In this document: positions 31,233 to 40,531 of the stretch, piece by piece
Layout: each line of letters opens with the position of its first letter
How positions within the stretch are numbered: position 1 is the first letter of the stretch
Assembly: GCF_029024305.1 (NCBI RefSeq)
Contig: NZ_CP118974.1
Coordinates: 2,077,069-2,141,068, forward strand
DNA length: 64,000 nucleotides
From: Mammaliicoccus vitulinus
Lineage (GTDB): Bacteria; Bacillota; Bacilli; Staphylococcales; Staphylococcaceae
Reading direction: 5' to 3'
Notes under the pieces: generated by a model
The model's database searches: none
What the model saw: the letters and a program-made list of their open reading frames with translations, nothing else
What the model was told of the DNA's origin: nothing
Made by a program: the position numbers and the translations under genes

Positions 31233-31883
31233 ATGGCAGAAGGACTTATTACAATAAAATCAGCACATGAAACTGAAATTGTTATCAATAAATCAAGGTT
31301 TATTGCAAGTATACATCCAGCTGAAACAGAAGAAGAAGCTAAAGCATTTATACAACTTAAGAAAAAAGAACATCATGATGCCACACATAATTGTTCAAGC
31401 TATATTATAGGTCCAACCATGCTCATACAAAAAGCTAACGATGACGGTGAACCATCAGGAACTGCTGGCGTACCCATGTTAGAAGTATTAAAAAAACAAC
31501 AACTCCATAATGTCGTCGTTGTTGTTACAAGATATTTTGGTGGTATTAAATTAGGAGCTGGCGGACTTATAAGAGCATATGGAAGTGCAGTCAGCCAAGT
31601 TATTAAAGAAATCGGACGTATCATATTATTAGATGCCATTCCGTTCGAAGTCACACTCGATTATGATCAAACTGGCCGCTTCGAACATGAATTACAACAA
31701 ACAGATTATCAGCTTGTGGATACATCTTATACAGACAAAGTAACATATACAATTCACGTGATTGCATCTGAAGAAGATCATTTCATATCATTCTTGAATG
31801 AAATAAACCAAGGCAAATACGATTTAAACAAACAAGACATGATCGCTTTGCCATTTCCATATAACAAAGAAGAAGAACGCTAA
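31233..31883 (+). CDS. YigZ/IMPACT family protein
   Basis: 216 aa. N-terminal Impact domain (about 1-125) with KSRFIAS, HDATHNCSSYIIG, DDGEPSGTAGVPML and RYFGGIKLGAGGLIRAY, the family signatures, followed by a DUF1949 ferredoxin-like domain. Bacterial members are linked to translation or RNA binding; no enzymatic role is proved. Convergent with tagO: the two stop codons lie within one shared hairpin. Confidence 0.9.
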   Translation: MAEGLITIKSAHETEIVINKSRFIASIHPAETEEEAKAFIQLKKKEHHDATHNCSSYIIGPTMLIQKANDDGEPSGTAGVPMLEVLKKQQLHNVVVVVTRYFGGIKLGAGGLIRAYGSAVSQVIKEIGRIILLDAIPFEVTLDYDQTGRFEHELQQTDYQLVDTSYTDKVTYTIHVIASEEDHFISFLNEINQGKYDLNKQDMIALPFPYNKEEER

Positions 31884-31900
31884 TCAAAAAATTAGCGTTC
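31875..31900. terminator. Shared bidirectional terminator, yigZ-like gene and tagO
   Basis: GAACGCTAAT and ATTAGCGTTC form a perfect 10-bp stem around CAAAAA. Both gene ends are inside it: the plus-strand stop is at 31881-31883 and the minus-strand gene ends at 31892. Confidence 0.8.
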
Positions 31901-32947
31901 TTTCTTGTATCTTGTTCTTGTTAACAAGTTAAGGATAGGTCTATAGTTTGCATTGATAAGTCCTGTAAATTCTACGATTAGTTCTATTGTAATCAATATC
32001 ATAACAAACATCATTAAGACGCCATATGGTGGTGATAAATAAAGTATTACACTTGATATACTAAATAGAATGGCTATCATATATATTAATATGACCGTTT
32101 GCCTATGTGTATAACCTAAATCGAGCAACTTGTGATGTAAATGCGATTTATCCGCTTGTACGATTGATTGACGATTATGTAACCTACGAATGACTGCAAA
32201 TAACATATCTATAAATGGAACAGCAAGGATAACCATTGGGAAGAATAACGATATTAAGGTGATGTTTTTAAAACCTAATAACGATAACACACCAATGATA
32301 TAACCTAGAAGTAATGCACCGCTGTCTCCTAAGAATATTTTTGCGGGATGTGAATTAAACACTAGGAATCCTAATAAAGAACCGATTAATACACTACAAA
32401 TCATCATAATAAAAATGTTTTGTTGTAGAATTGCGATAAACCCTATCGTGATTAAAGCGATACAAGATATACCTGAAGCTAATCCGTCTAACCCATCTAT
32501 TAAGTTTATTGCATTCATAACTGCAACTACCCAAAAAATTGTCATTGGAATACTAAATATCCCAAATTCTATTACAATGCCAAAAGGTAACGTAATAAAA
32601 TCAAGTGTGACACCGTTTAAGACTACAATTAAAGAAACAGCTATTTGTCCTGCAAGTTTAATGAGTGGTTTCATATCATATAGATCATCAACTAAACCAA
32701 TTAAATATATAACAATCGCACCTAATATAATAGGAATGATTTCATGTTCAACTGGTTTACCCCACCATAATCCGATAAGAAAAGATAATAAAATGACTGA
32801 GCCGCCTAATACTGATACGGGTTTAGTATGAACTTTCCTAACATTTGGCATATCTACAGCACCAATTTTTTTAGAAAGAACGATAACTAAAGGTGTTAGT
32901 ATTAAACTTACAATCATGGATAGTAATATTAGTTGCAAAGTAAACAT
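31892..32947 (-). CDS. tagO: Undecaprenyl-phosphate N-acetylglucosaminyl 1-phosphate transferase
   Basis: First committed step of wall teichoic acid synthesis: moves GlcNAc-1-phosphate from UDP-GlcNAc to undecaprenyl phosphate at the inner membrane face. 351 aa with about eleven helices. Catalytic loops visible: LVDDLYDMKPLIK and NAINLIDGLDGLASG, plus the HLHHKLLDLG loop of the MraY/WecA/TagO superfamily. ATG at 32947 has GAAGGTGAA; ten upstream residues are rejected. Called tarO in S. aureus. Confidence 0.94.
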   Translation of the reverse strand: MFTLQLILLSMIVSLILTPLVIVLSKKIGAVDMPNVRKVHTKPVSVLGGSVILLSFLIGLWWGKPVEHEIIPIILGAIVIYLIGLVDDLYDMKPLIKLAGQIAVSLIVVLNGVTLDFITLPFGIVIEFGIFSIPMTIFWVVAVMNAINLIDGLDGLASGISCIALITIGFIAILQQNIFIMMICSVLIGSLLGFLVFNSHPAKIFLGDSGALLLGYIIGVLSLLGFKNITLISLFFPMVILAVPFIDMLFAVIRRLHNRQSIVQADKSHLHHKLLDLGYTHRQTVILIYMIAILFSISSVILYLSPPYGVLMMFVMILITIELIVEFTGLINANYRPILNLLTRTRYKKER

Positions 32948-33142
32948 GGATTCACCTTCATTTTGTATTTGAAGCATTATTTTAATTTAAACATTACTTT
33001 TAGAATATCAAAATTTTTCTGTACATGCCATAAAAACAATAGTATACCACATATTTAAAGTCAAAGAATTCTACATCTAATCTGAACAAGAAATCGTTTA
33101 TGTGAAAAAAGAAACTTTTTTAACAAAATAACCTGTTATACC

Positions 33143-33170
33143 GTGACAAACGTCACCTAATAGATTACAA
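33143..33170 (+). promoter_or_regulatory. Candidate gdpS promoter with GTGAC-N4-GTCAC palindrome
   Basis: GTGAC (33143-33147), AAAC, GTCAC (33152-33156). TGACAA inside it can act as -35 with TACAAT about 16 bp on. The palindrome overlapping the -35 resembles an operator, but no regulator can be named. The rest of 32948-33205 shows no gene. Confidence 0.45.
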
Positions 33171-33205
33171 TATCATATGGCTTACTAAAAGAAGGATGGT
33201 GTTAA

Positions 33206-34276
33206 ATGATACAAGCAATTATATTTAATATATCAGTAACTATTGCAGCATTTTATCTATACCATCGAATACAATATAACGAAACGAGAACTGTGACTTT
33301 TTCTCAAAATTATATCACCCTCTTAATGACAGGTGTTGCCATATTATTAATAACCAATCCCATACAATATCATGAACACGTTATTACATTAAGTTTTATA
33401 CCGATACTTTTCTTAGGAAGATTTACTAATTTATTTTATTCCGTTGTGAGTGCAGGTATAGTATTACTTGTTGATATGTTCGTATTTGGAACACCCTTTT
33501 TAGATAATTTGCATTTGCTTATTATCGCAATTGTAGTTGGTTTCATAGGTCCATTTCTTAAACAAAGTGATTTCGTTAGTATTCAATTATTATATTTAAT
33601 CAGCATCATTATTATTGCAATTACACTTATATTTTTAAATCCAGATTCATGGTTAAATGAGTGGTTGTTTCTTGTACCCGTTTCCTTTATCCTAAGTATT
33701 ATAAGTGCAAGTGTTTATCGAGACATTTGGATCTTGAAAAATTTAATTTCAAGATATGAAAATGAAGAATCAGTTGATTACTTAACAGGTTTAGGAAATG
33801 TTAAAGAATTTGATCGTTATTTAAATAAGACAACTGAACAAATTACTGAAGAAAATCAATCTATGGCCTTATTATTAATTGATATTGACGGCTTTAAAGA
33901 TGTGAACGATGCACATTCACATAAAGCTGGAGATGCTGTTCTCAAACAAATGTCACAATTATTGATTAATTATTTACCGAAAGATGTGAAAGCTTTTCGT
34001 AACGGTGGAGAAGAATTTTCAATTATTCTTGTCGGTGAAACGCTAGATAGCGCAATCAAACTAGCTGAAAGTATTCGTGACAGTGTGCAACGATCTACTT
34101 TCCATTTACCTAATAAAGAAACAATTAAATTATCTGTTTCTATTGGTGTAGGTTACTTGAGCGAAGAAGATAATAAATCTAAGCGTCGTGTGTTTAAAGA
34201 TGCTGATGATATGTTACACGAAGCAAAATTACAAGGTCAAAACAAAGTAATGTTCAATCCAATTATTAAGTTATAA
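33206..34276 (+). CDS. gdpS: GGDEF-domain membrane protein GdpS
   Basis: 356 aa. About six membrane helices (residues 1-180, of the 5TM-LYT receptor type) followed by a GGDEF domain with GGEEF at 267-271 and the metal/substrate block LLLIDIDGFKDVND. Staphylococci normally carry only this one GGDEF protein, and published work on S. epidermidis and S. aureus found that its effects do not depend on cyclic-di-GMP synthesis. The intact catalytic loop here is therefore noteworthy. ATG follows AGAAGGATGG. Confidence 0.92.
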   Translation: MIQAIIFNISVTIAAFYLYHRIQYNETRTVTFSQNYITLLMTGVAILLITNPIQYHEHVITLSFIPILFLGRFTNLFYSVVSAGIVLLVDMFVFGTPFLDNLHLLIIAIVVGFIGPFLKQSDFVSIQLLYLISIIIIAITLIFLNPDSWLNEWLFLVPVSFILSIISASVYRDIWILKNLISRYENEESVDYLTGLGNVKEFDRYLNKTTEQITEENQSMALLLIDIDGFKDVNDAHSHKAGDAVLKQMSQLLINYLPKDVKAFRNGGEEFSIILVGETLDSAIKLAESIRDSVQRSTFHLPNKETIKLSVSIGVGYLSEEDNKSKRRVFKDADDMLHEAKLQGQNKVMFNPIIKL

Positions 34277-34280
34277 AATG

Positions 34281-34317
34281 AACATAGAATTGCCTATAGC
34301 AATTCTATGTTTTTTGT
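34281..34317 (+). terminator. gdpS terminator
   Basis: AACATAGAATTGC and GCAATTCTATGTT form a 13-bp perfect stem followed by TTTTT. It lies between gdpS and the exporter genes. Confidence 0.85.
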
Positions 34318-34373
34318 TGAATAGTTTTTATTTTGTCGATTTACATAAATTCAATGTGAAACTGGAGGTTAAT

Positions 34374-35141
34374 ATGGAAGAGATACAAGACTTCACTATT
34401 ATAGATGAGAATAAAATAATTGATGTTGTCATGACAGCTGGCCGAATACTTTTAGAGAGTGGTGCTGAAACGTATAGAGTTGAAGATACGATGGCACGAA
34501 TTGCGACGAGCTACGGCTTAGAAAATACCCATAGCTTTGTAACTTCCACTGCTATTATTTTCTCGTTAAATGACAGAACAAATACACGTCTTATAAGAAT
34601 AGACGAACGCACAACAGACTTAGAAAAGATTTCATTAACAAATCAAATTTCTCGTAAAATCGCAAATAACGAATTATCGATAGACGAAGCTAAGTCTGAA
34701 CTTATACATTTGCATCATGCAGCATTGCAATTTCCATTTTGGTTAAAAGTATTAGCTGCTGCTATTGCATCAGCCTGTTTTTTACCTATGTTTGGTGGTA
34801 AACAAGCAGAAGTAATACCATCATTTATAGCAGGTGGTACCGGATATTTAACAATGTCTATTGTACATAATACAATTAGAATCAAATTCTTTACCGAGTT
34901 TATTAGTTCATTAATTATCGCTACAATTGCAACCATTAGCGTTAATTTCTTTATTGGTGTTAATTTAAGCTTAATAACAATCGCTTCAGTAATGCCACTC
35001 GTACCAGGTGTACTCATTACAAATGCTATTAGAGACTTAATGGCTGGCCAATTACTTGCTGGTATTTCTAAAGGTGTTGAAGCGGCGCTAACAGCTTTCG
35101 CTATCGGTGCTGGTGTTGCCATTGTGTTATTACTAAGTTAA
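34374..35141 (+). CDS. ThrE-type threonine/serine exporter, large subunit
   Basis: 255 aa, DUF1212 (ThrE N-terminal) family. Residues 1-110 are soluble with MTAGRILLESGAETYRVEDTM, then five membrane helices. I start at ATG 34374 because TGGAGG is ideally placed and because an earlier ATG at 34278 would sit inside the gdpS terminator. It works with the following small ThrE_2 gene as a split exporter, as in many firmicutes. Substrate predicted from family: Thr, Ser or related small metabolites. Confidence 0.85.
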   Translation: MEEIQDFTIIDENKIIDVVMTAGRILLESGAETYRVEDTMARIATSYGLENTHSFVTSTAIIFSLNDRTNTRLIRIDERTTDLEKISLTNQISRKIANNELSIDEAKSELIHLHHAALQFPFWLKVLAAAIASACFLPMFGGKQAEVIPSFIAGGTGYLTMSIVHNTIRIKFFTEFISSLIIATIATISVNFFIGVNLSLITIASVMPLVPGVLITNAIRDLMAGQLLAGISKGVEAALTAFAIGAGVAIVLLLS

Positions 35142-35154
35142 GGAGGTGCTTTAA

Positions 35155-35619
35155 ATGTTAGATTATATATATCAAATTTTATTAAGTTTTACAGCAACGT
35201 TATTTTTCTCTGTCATTTTCAACGCACCTAAAAGACTTTTAGTAGCTTGCGGTATCGTTGGTGCAATGGGCTGGATGATTTACTCAATTTCATTAGACTT
35301 CGGTATAGATAAAGTTCAAGCTTCATTCTATGGTAGTTTCGCATTAGCTTTAATGAGCCATATTATGAGCCGTTATTATAAACGACCTATGATTATATTT
35401 ATAGTTGCGGGCATCATTCCCCTAGTACCTGGTGGATTAGCTTATGACGCTACTAAAAATTTAGTCATAAACAATTATGATGTCGCAATCAATACTACAT
35501 TACAAGCTACATTGATATCAGGTGCAATCGCATTTGGAATATTATGTTCAGAAATTATCTTCCAAATCTACATTCGTTCAAAGCGTTCTTTTGCTTCTCG
35601 TAAACAAAAGAGCGTATAA
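35155..35619 (+). CDS. ThrE-type exporter, small subunit (ThrE_2 / DUF3815)
   Basis: 154 aa with five hydrophobic segments and the motif PLVPGG, mirrored by PLVPGV in the upstream gene: the two halves carry equivalent loops. It lies 13 bases after the large subunit with its own AAGGAGG, so the pair is an operon. Probably forms the permease with the larger protein. Confidence 0.85.
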   Translation: MLDYIYQILLSFTATLFFSVIFNAPKRLLVACGIVGAMGWMIYSISLDFGIDKVQASFYGSFALALMSHIMSRYYKRPMIIFIVAGIIPLVPGGLAYDATKNLVINNYDVAINTTLQATLISGAIAFGILCSEIIFQIYIRSKRSFASRKQKSV

Positions 35620-35657
35620 TAAATAGCGTAAATAGATGTAAAAAGGGAGCGAGCAAT

Positions 35658-36884
35658 TTGAAACAACGTCTAATTGAGCGATTAGAAAGATATGTAAAAA
35701 TAGATACACAAGCTGATCCACATAGTCAAACTACACCATCTACAAAGAAACAGTGGGACTTAATCAACTTACTTCAAGACGAAATCAAAGATTTAAACCT
35801 TGAAGTAGAAGTAGATGACAAAGGCTATTTAATGGCAACTTTGCCGTCAAATACAGATAAAAAAGTACCTACTATAGGCTTATTAGCACATATCGATACA
35901 TCTCCAGACTATAATGCATCAAACGTCAAACCTTTAATAGTCGAAAAATATGACGGTGAGGAAATTCGTTTAGGTGATTCAGAAAAAGTACTGAGTCCAA
36001 AAACATTTCCACAATTAAAAAAAGTAATCGGACATACTTTGATGACAACAGATGGCACTTCACTGCTCGGTGCAGATGATAAAGCTGGGGTTACCGAAAT
36101 TATGGAAGCTATTATTTATTTAATGGAACATCCAGAAATTAAACACGGTGATATTAGATTTAGTTTTACACCAGATGAAGAAATTGGTAGAGGGCCACAT
36201 CACTTTGATGTAGAACGTTTTAATGCAGATTTTGCTTACACATTAGATGGTAGCCTTGAAGGCGAATTACAATACGAAAGCTTTAATGCTGCATCTGCAG
36301 TAGTAGAAGTAAATGGCGTCAATGTACATCCTGGTTCTGCAAAAGACGTAATGGTAAACGCCAATACATTAGCAATGGCATTCAATGACCAATTACCTAG
36401 TGATGAAGCACCAGAACACACTGAAGGCTATGAAGGTTTTTACCATTTGTCAGATATGTCAGGCACAGTTGAAAAAGCAACACTTCAATATATAATACGA
36501 GATCATGATAAAGCTCAATTTGAGCGTAGAAAAAATCATTTACTAGATATAGCTAAGAATTTAAACCATAAATATAATAATGAACTCATTTCCGTTACAA
36601 TCAATGATCAGTATTATAATATGGGTGAAAAAATCAAGCCGCTTCCTGAGCTTATTAACATACCAGAGAAAGTTATCCAATCATTAGGCATGTCCCCTAT
36701 CATAGAACCAATACGAGGCGGGACAGACGGTTCACAACTTTCATATATGGGATTGCCAACACCAAACTTATTTACAGGTGGCGCAAACTTCCACGGACCA
36801 TTTGAATATGCATCAATAGATGTCATGGAAAAAGCAGTCCACACGATTGTTGGTATAGTATCCGAATTTGAAAAACAATCATAA
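35658..36884 (+). CDS. pepT: Peptidase T (tripeptide aminopeptidase)
   Basis: Zinc aminopeptidase of the M20B family that removes the N-terminal residue of tripeptides in the cytosol. 408 aa. Metal ligands lie in [17 protein letters not shown] and the general-base pair DEEIGRG; HFDV and [10 protein letters not shown] complete the family pattern. The start is TTG at 35658 after GGGAGCGAG. Functionally it fits the POT peptide importers further along, though it is not in the same operon. Confidence 0.95.
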   Translation: MKQRLIERLERYVKIDTQADPHSQTTPSTKKQWDLINLLQDEIKDLNLEVEVDDKGYLMATLPSNTDKKVPTIGLLAHIDTSPDYNASNVKPLIVEKYDGEEIRLGDSEKVLSPKTFPQLKKVIGHTLMTTDGTSLLGADDKAGVTEIMEAIIYLMEHPEIKHGDIRFSFTPDEEIGRGPHHFDVERFNADFAYTLDGSLEGELQYESFNAASAVVEVNGVNVHPGSAKDVMVNANTLAMAFNDQLPSDEAPEHTEGYEGFYHLSDMSGTVEKATLQYIIRDHDKAQFERRKNHLLDIAKNLNHKYNNELISVTINDQYYNMGEKIKPLPELINIPEKVIQSLGMSPIIEPIRGGTDGSQLSYMGLPTPNLFTGGANFHGPFEYASIDVMEKAVHTIVGIVSEFEKQS

Positions 36885-36916
36885 AAATAATCCGAGACAT
36901 CAATGTCTTAGAAATT

Positions 36917-36963
36917 AAAAAAGAGCAGAAATTCATTTGTACAAATGAATTTCTGCTCTTTTT
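36917..36963. terminator. 46-bp perfect palindrome acting as bidirectional terminator
   Basis: AAAAAGAGCAGAAATTCATT...AATGAATTTCTGCTCTTTTT is a continuous perfect palindrome with T-runs on both strands. It separates convergent pepT and glxK. Almost the same arms occur at 14283-14328. Confidence 0.9.
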
Positions 36964-36979
36964 AATATCTGTTCGTTAT

Positions 36980-38101
36980 TTATAATGAAGTCTTTACTAG
37001 TCTAAGTGATTGTGTTGTTAAGTGTCTTAACGCGATACCCATTTCTAAATCACTCATTGTATATTGGTCTTTGTTAAATACTTTAAACATTGCTGTCACA
37101 TCTTGCTCTATATATTGATTGAACTTTTCATCTGTGGCACATATCGCAATATTTATTTTGTTGTATTTTTTACAGATTTCAGCTATTCTCACTGACGTTG
37201 TTTCCAACAGTTGTTGATTCGGTTTCAAGCCTTCACCAAATACAACTAAATCTGCTTGCTCTATTAATTGATCTAAATATGTCAGTTCATTTACAACATC
37301 CCCACCTGTTACAAGTTGAGCGTTCCATAAACTATTAAATAAAGCTGCTAAACCACTTCCTGATCCGCCACGTTCTTCTTTACCTAGTAATATTTTATGC
37401 TGACTTTTAAATAATTCACTTATATACCATAAAGCATTATCGATTGAAGTCGCATCTTCTGAAGTGATTTGATTCAATTCTAGTTCTTTCATAACACGGC
37501 TATTTTTACCGTAGTATTTAGACTCAAAGTCTGTAATCACTTTAATGTTTTTATTATTTAATCTTTTATCTAAATCATATAAATCAATTGTTCTAATATA
37601 TTTAATCCATTTAGCACCTTTACTAATATCTACTAAGCTTCCTTCAGCATCGTAGAATTTAGCACCTAATGCTTGTAACATACCAAGTCCGCCATCGTAA
37701 CTCGCCACATTACCTACAGATATCAACATTTCTTCACTATCTTCATTTAGTGCTTCTAAGATGACTTCCCCTAATCCATATGAAGATGTATTAAGCGGGT
37801 TCTTGACTTCTTCACTCGAAGTTAGGATATTCCCTGCCTCTACTACCGTTATATTTTTCTCTGTCACGACGTAAACAGATGATTTTGGTCTCATATCCGC
37901 ATCATGATGATTCACTGAATATTTCGTGCCAGATTGCCATAATAATACTGAATCTATAACTTCTCTTTGTCCATTAAATAATGGAACTTGGACAATATCC
38001 GCTTCATTAAATTGAGACTTTATTGCTTCTTCGACAAATCGATTTGCATGGTAACTAGATAAAATACTATCAAACTCATCCATCGCAACTAATACTCTCA
38101 T
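36980..38101 (-). CDS. Glycerate kinase (GlxK family)
   Basis: Phosphorylates D-glycerate with ATP. 373 aa from ATG 38101, which has GAGGTG eight bases upstream. MDEFDSILSSYHANRFVEEAI near the N-terminus corresponds to the FKGSLSA/EAA region of the family; GKEERGGSGSGLAALF and VVFGEGLKPNQ match the GAAGG and the T/SGEG loops. The usual FK is replaced by FD (EFDSILSS), so activity is plausible but not assured. Monocistronic. Confidence 0.8.
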   Translation of the reverse strand: MRVLVAMDEFDSILSSYHANRFVEEAIKSQFNEADIVQVPLFNGQREVIDSVLLWQSGTKYSVNHHDADMRPKSSVYVVTEKNITVVEAGNILTSSEEVKNPLNTSSYGLGEVILEALNEDSEEMLISVGNVASYDGGLGMLQALGAKFYDAEGSLVDISKGAKWIKYIRTIDLYDLDKRLNNKNIKVITDFESKYYGKNSRVMKELELNQITSEDATSIDNALWYISELFKSQHKILLGKEERGGSGSGLAALFNSLWNAQLVTGGDVVNELTYLDQLIEQADLVVFGEGLKPNQQLLETTSVRIAEICKKYNKINIAICATDEKFNQYIEQDVTAMFKVFNKDQYTMSDLEMGIALRHLTTQSLRLVKTSL

Positions 38102-38160
38102 AATTTTCACCTCATGCTTTTTATCTTAATTCATTATACTGTTTTTTTGCGCAATTAACA

Positions 38161-38190
38161 AAAAACAAACAGTCTTTTGACTGTTTGCTT
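38161..38190 (-). terminator. brxC terminator
   Basis: CAAACAGTC-TTTT-GACTGTTTG, perfect 9-bp stem, then TTTTTT on the minus strand. 14 bases after the brxC stop. Confidence 0.85.
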
Positions 38191-38200
38191 ATTATTAGTA

Positions 38201-38521
38201 TTACTCTTCTGCTTTCGATAAACTTGCTACTGTGATATTTTCATGACTCGCATCCCATTCAGCATTCCCGTTTACAAAATAAAATGCTTGCGGCGATTCA
38301 TGTTTGACTCCAGTTTTGTCAGCTATATAATCAGACAATTCTCTTTCTTCTTGAACAATTACGTAATAACCGTCCATGTCTCTTTCATATAAGAATTTGT
38401 TAAATTGATCATATGCACTTGCTGAAATAGGACAAGTACTGCTGTGTTTCATAACAAATACGTTTGGATTATCATTGAGTACTTTTTCAAATTGATCGAT
38501 GGAAGTTAATTTCACGACCAT
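38201..38521 (-). CDS. brxC: Bacillithiol system redox protein BrxC (YtxJ)
   Basis: 106-aa monothiol thioredoxin-fold protein. The active site reads SSTCPISASA, matching the TCPIS motif of YtxJ/BrxC proteins that remove bacillithiol or related thiols from oxidised proteins. HESPQAFYF is the cis-proline region. ATG follows AGAGGTG. It fits an organism that uses bacillithiol, as staphylococci do. Confidence 0.88.
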   Translation of the reverse strand: MVVKLTSIDQFEKVLNDNPNVFVMKHSSTCPISASAYDQFNKFLYERDMDGYYVIVQEERELSDYIADKTGVKHESPQAFYFVNGNAEWDASHENITVASLSKAEE

Positions 38522-38684
38522 TTTAATTCACCTCTATCATAATTTAACCAATACAATTGAACACTATATCATTTATCCATTTATATGGCAAATTCTATTT
38601 TATTAATTATCTCTACCCGTAATCTACAATATTAACCACAACACAACTTTGGTATACTAGTTATATATTAAGGAGGTGCAAGAT

Positions 38685-38912
38685 TTGTCCAAAAATACGA
38701 CACCCATCCTTATTAAAAGATGGGGCATGATTGATACTATTAATGCATGTTTACTTATTATTTCTATCCTGTTTTTATTTGATTTTAAAAATCAACCTGC
38801 ATTATCGTACATTCTTATCATCGCATTTACTATTTGGTTCATATCACTTGTTGGTAAAAACATCTATCTATCAAAGAACCGTAACGATAAAGAAACAATA
38901 AATAAAAAATAA
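38685..38912 (+). CDS. Small two-helix membrane protein
   Basis: 75 aa. A short polar start (SKNTTPILIKRWG), two membrane helices (about 17-32 and 39-57) and a charged tail (SKNRNDKETINKK). The start is TTG at 38685, eight bases after AGGAGG; a GTG three codons earlier overlaps that site. TATACT upstream may be the -10. Family not recognised; no clue from its neighbours. Confidence 0.65.
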   Translation: MSKNTTPILIKRWGMIDTINACLLIISILFLFDFKNQPALSYILIIAFTIWFISLVGKNIYLSKNRNDKETINKK

Positions 38913-38914
38913 AT

Positions 38915-38958
38915 AAAAAACACACCGATTACACAAAACAATGTATTTGGTGTGTTTA
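38915..38958. terminator. Convergent terminator
   Basis: AAACACACC and GGTGTGTTT, 9-bp stem with a large loop, between the small membrane gene and the coiled-coil lipoprotein; its right arm includes the lipoprotein stop. Confidence 0.65.
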
Positions 38959-39846
38959 TTTGTTTAATCTTTCAATCGCTTTGTCGTATTTTTCATCTTT
39001 GCCTAGATAACTAAACTGAGAACTTACACCATTTGCTACTTGTACTTTTTGAAGTTTTTCTTCAATTATAATACCTTTTTTGCGTTCTTTATAGTAATTA
39101 ATAAGCGTATAATACACTTCTATTTGAGCTTGTCTCATTTGGTTAACTCTTTTAGATGATATATTCGTTTGATTCAATGATTTCACATTTTTTGAAAATA
39201 GTGGAATAATCTCTTTTTCAATATAATCTGCTCTATCTTGAACATTTTGAGTTTCGTTTAAATATTTAGCTTTGGTACTTAACTCTTCACTATTTTTATC
39301 AATTACTGATACGAGCGCTTCATAATCTTCTTTGTCTTCAGGATTATTTTTAGCTAGCTTCGCATTTTTTTCAGCGTCAGATTTATTTTGCTCAAAAATA
39401 TTTGTATATTCTAATATTTTTTCATTAGATTTAATAGATTGCTTAAATAATGAAATGTATTCATTTAACTCTGTTATTGTTTCTTCTTTCTTTTTCATGT
39501 TACTCATGTAAATATTATGAGCATCTTTAACTTCATTTGTGCTTACATTTATATTTTCAGCTTGTTTTCTAAGATCTTTAACTTCAGGTATAATCCGCTT
39601 TTCAAGCTTATCTTGAAGTTCATTCAACTCTTTACGTTTCTCAACTGTTACTTCTGTACCTATAAGTTGATCTAACTGGTTTAATCTTAATTCATCTATA
39701 TCTTTAAGAATTGAATTTTCTTTTTTATAAATAGGTTTCATATCCCTTTTATACTTTTGAAGATCTGAATGTAATTCATTACTACAAGCTGCAATAATTA
39801 AGACAAGAACAAACATCATTAAATAAAGTAATTTAATTTTCATCAT
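38956..39846 (-). CDS. Coiled-coil lipoprotein (YkyA / EMYY-motif-like)
   Basis: 296 aa. Signal peptide with lipobox IAAC-S, then nearly continuous heptad-rich helix (about 28-250) and a short globular end. EVYYTLINYY at 243-252 resembles the EMYY motif used to name a staphylococcal lipoprotein family; the coiled-coil character also resembles YkyA (PF10368), a putative cell-wall-binding lipoprotein. It should be anchored outside the membrane and reach into the wall. Function unknown. Confidence 0.75.
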   Translation of the reverse strand: MMKIKLLYLMMFVLVLIIAACSNELHSDLQKYKRDMKPIYKKENSILKDIDELRLNQLDQLIGTEVTVEKRKELNELQDKLEKRIIPEVKDLRKQAENINVSTNEVKDAHNIYMSNMKKKEETITELNEYISLFKQSIKSNEKILEYTNIFEQNKSDAEKNAKLAKNNPEDKEDYEALVSVIDKNSEELSTKAKYLNETQNVQDRADYIEKEIIPLFSKNVKSLNQTNISSKRVNQMRQAQIEVYYTLINYYKERKKGIIIEEKLQKVQVANGVSSQFSYLGKDEKYDKAIERLNK

Positions 39847-39939
39847 TGCACCTCTGCTTCCCTTGTATTATACATAATTTCATGGATAATGAAAATGTTA
39901 TATTATATATTCATGTATGTGTTATAGAAAGGAGTACTT

Positions 39940-40461
39940 ATGTTAAAACTTCCACAGCCCTTTATTCAATTACAATCATCAGATGATTTTAAACCAAAAT
40001 TTAAAATGATTCAACAATTATTATTGGAACTGTTAGATTCGCCAGTGATAGCAGTCTATCACATAGGTGGCACTAAGCAAACACATTATTCTACTGAGCC
40101 AATTATTGATGTTCTTGTAACAGTAAAGTCGTTACATGACATTACGAGCTTAGACGAAAAAAGACTAAACTATCATCAAATATATCGATTGCATAATGGC
40201 TATCACAAAAAAATTATAATGGCTCAATTTCAAGACATGGTTGCGTTAAATCAAATTGCACGTTTACATATTGTTGAACAAAACAACCAAATGTTATATG
40301 ATTATTTAACTGTAGAGGCACTTTTAACAAATGATACAAATATTATAAAGACTTTCGAATCATTTAAGATAGAGGCTTTACATAATTCTAGAAGTATTAA
40401 AGACTACGAAAACCAAAAACAAAAATGGTTTCAACAACTCATAAATAAACATAAAAAATAA
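39940..40461 (+). CDS. GrpB-like nucleotidyltransferase-fold protein
   Basis: 173 aa, UPF0157/GrpB family. YHIGGTKQTHYSTEPIIDVLV (about 50-70) corresponds to the GS-x9-DxD-like nucleotidyltransferase signature, here GG and IID with Asp preserved. Divergent from the usual IGSTSVPGL form, so catalytic competence is uncertain. Start ATG has AAAGGAG. It lies 70 bases before murB on the same strand and may share its transcript. Confidence 0.72.
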   Translation: MLKLPQPFIQLQSSDDFKPKFKMIQQLLLELLDSPVIAVYHIGGTKQTHYSTEPIIDVLVTVKSLHDITSLDEKRLNYHQIYRLHNGYHKKIIMAQFQDMVALNQIARLHIVEQNNQMLYDYLTVEALLTNDTNIIKTFESFKIEALHNSRSIKDYENQKQKWFQQLINKHKK

Positions 40462-40531
40462 CCTATTAGCTTAAGATTATAAATCTTGATATAATAGTAT
40501 TAAGCGCACAATAAAGAAAGGACGTCGTACG

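Noticed and set aside
36980-38101. Glycerate kinase as a degraded gene
   Set aside because: The N-terminal motif is altered, but the frame, length and remaining motifs are intact, so there is no basis for calling it a pseudogene.
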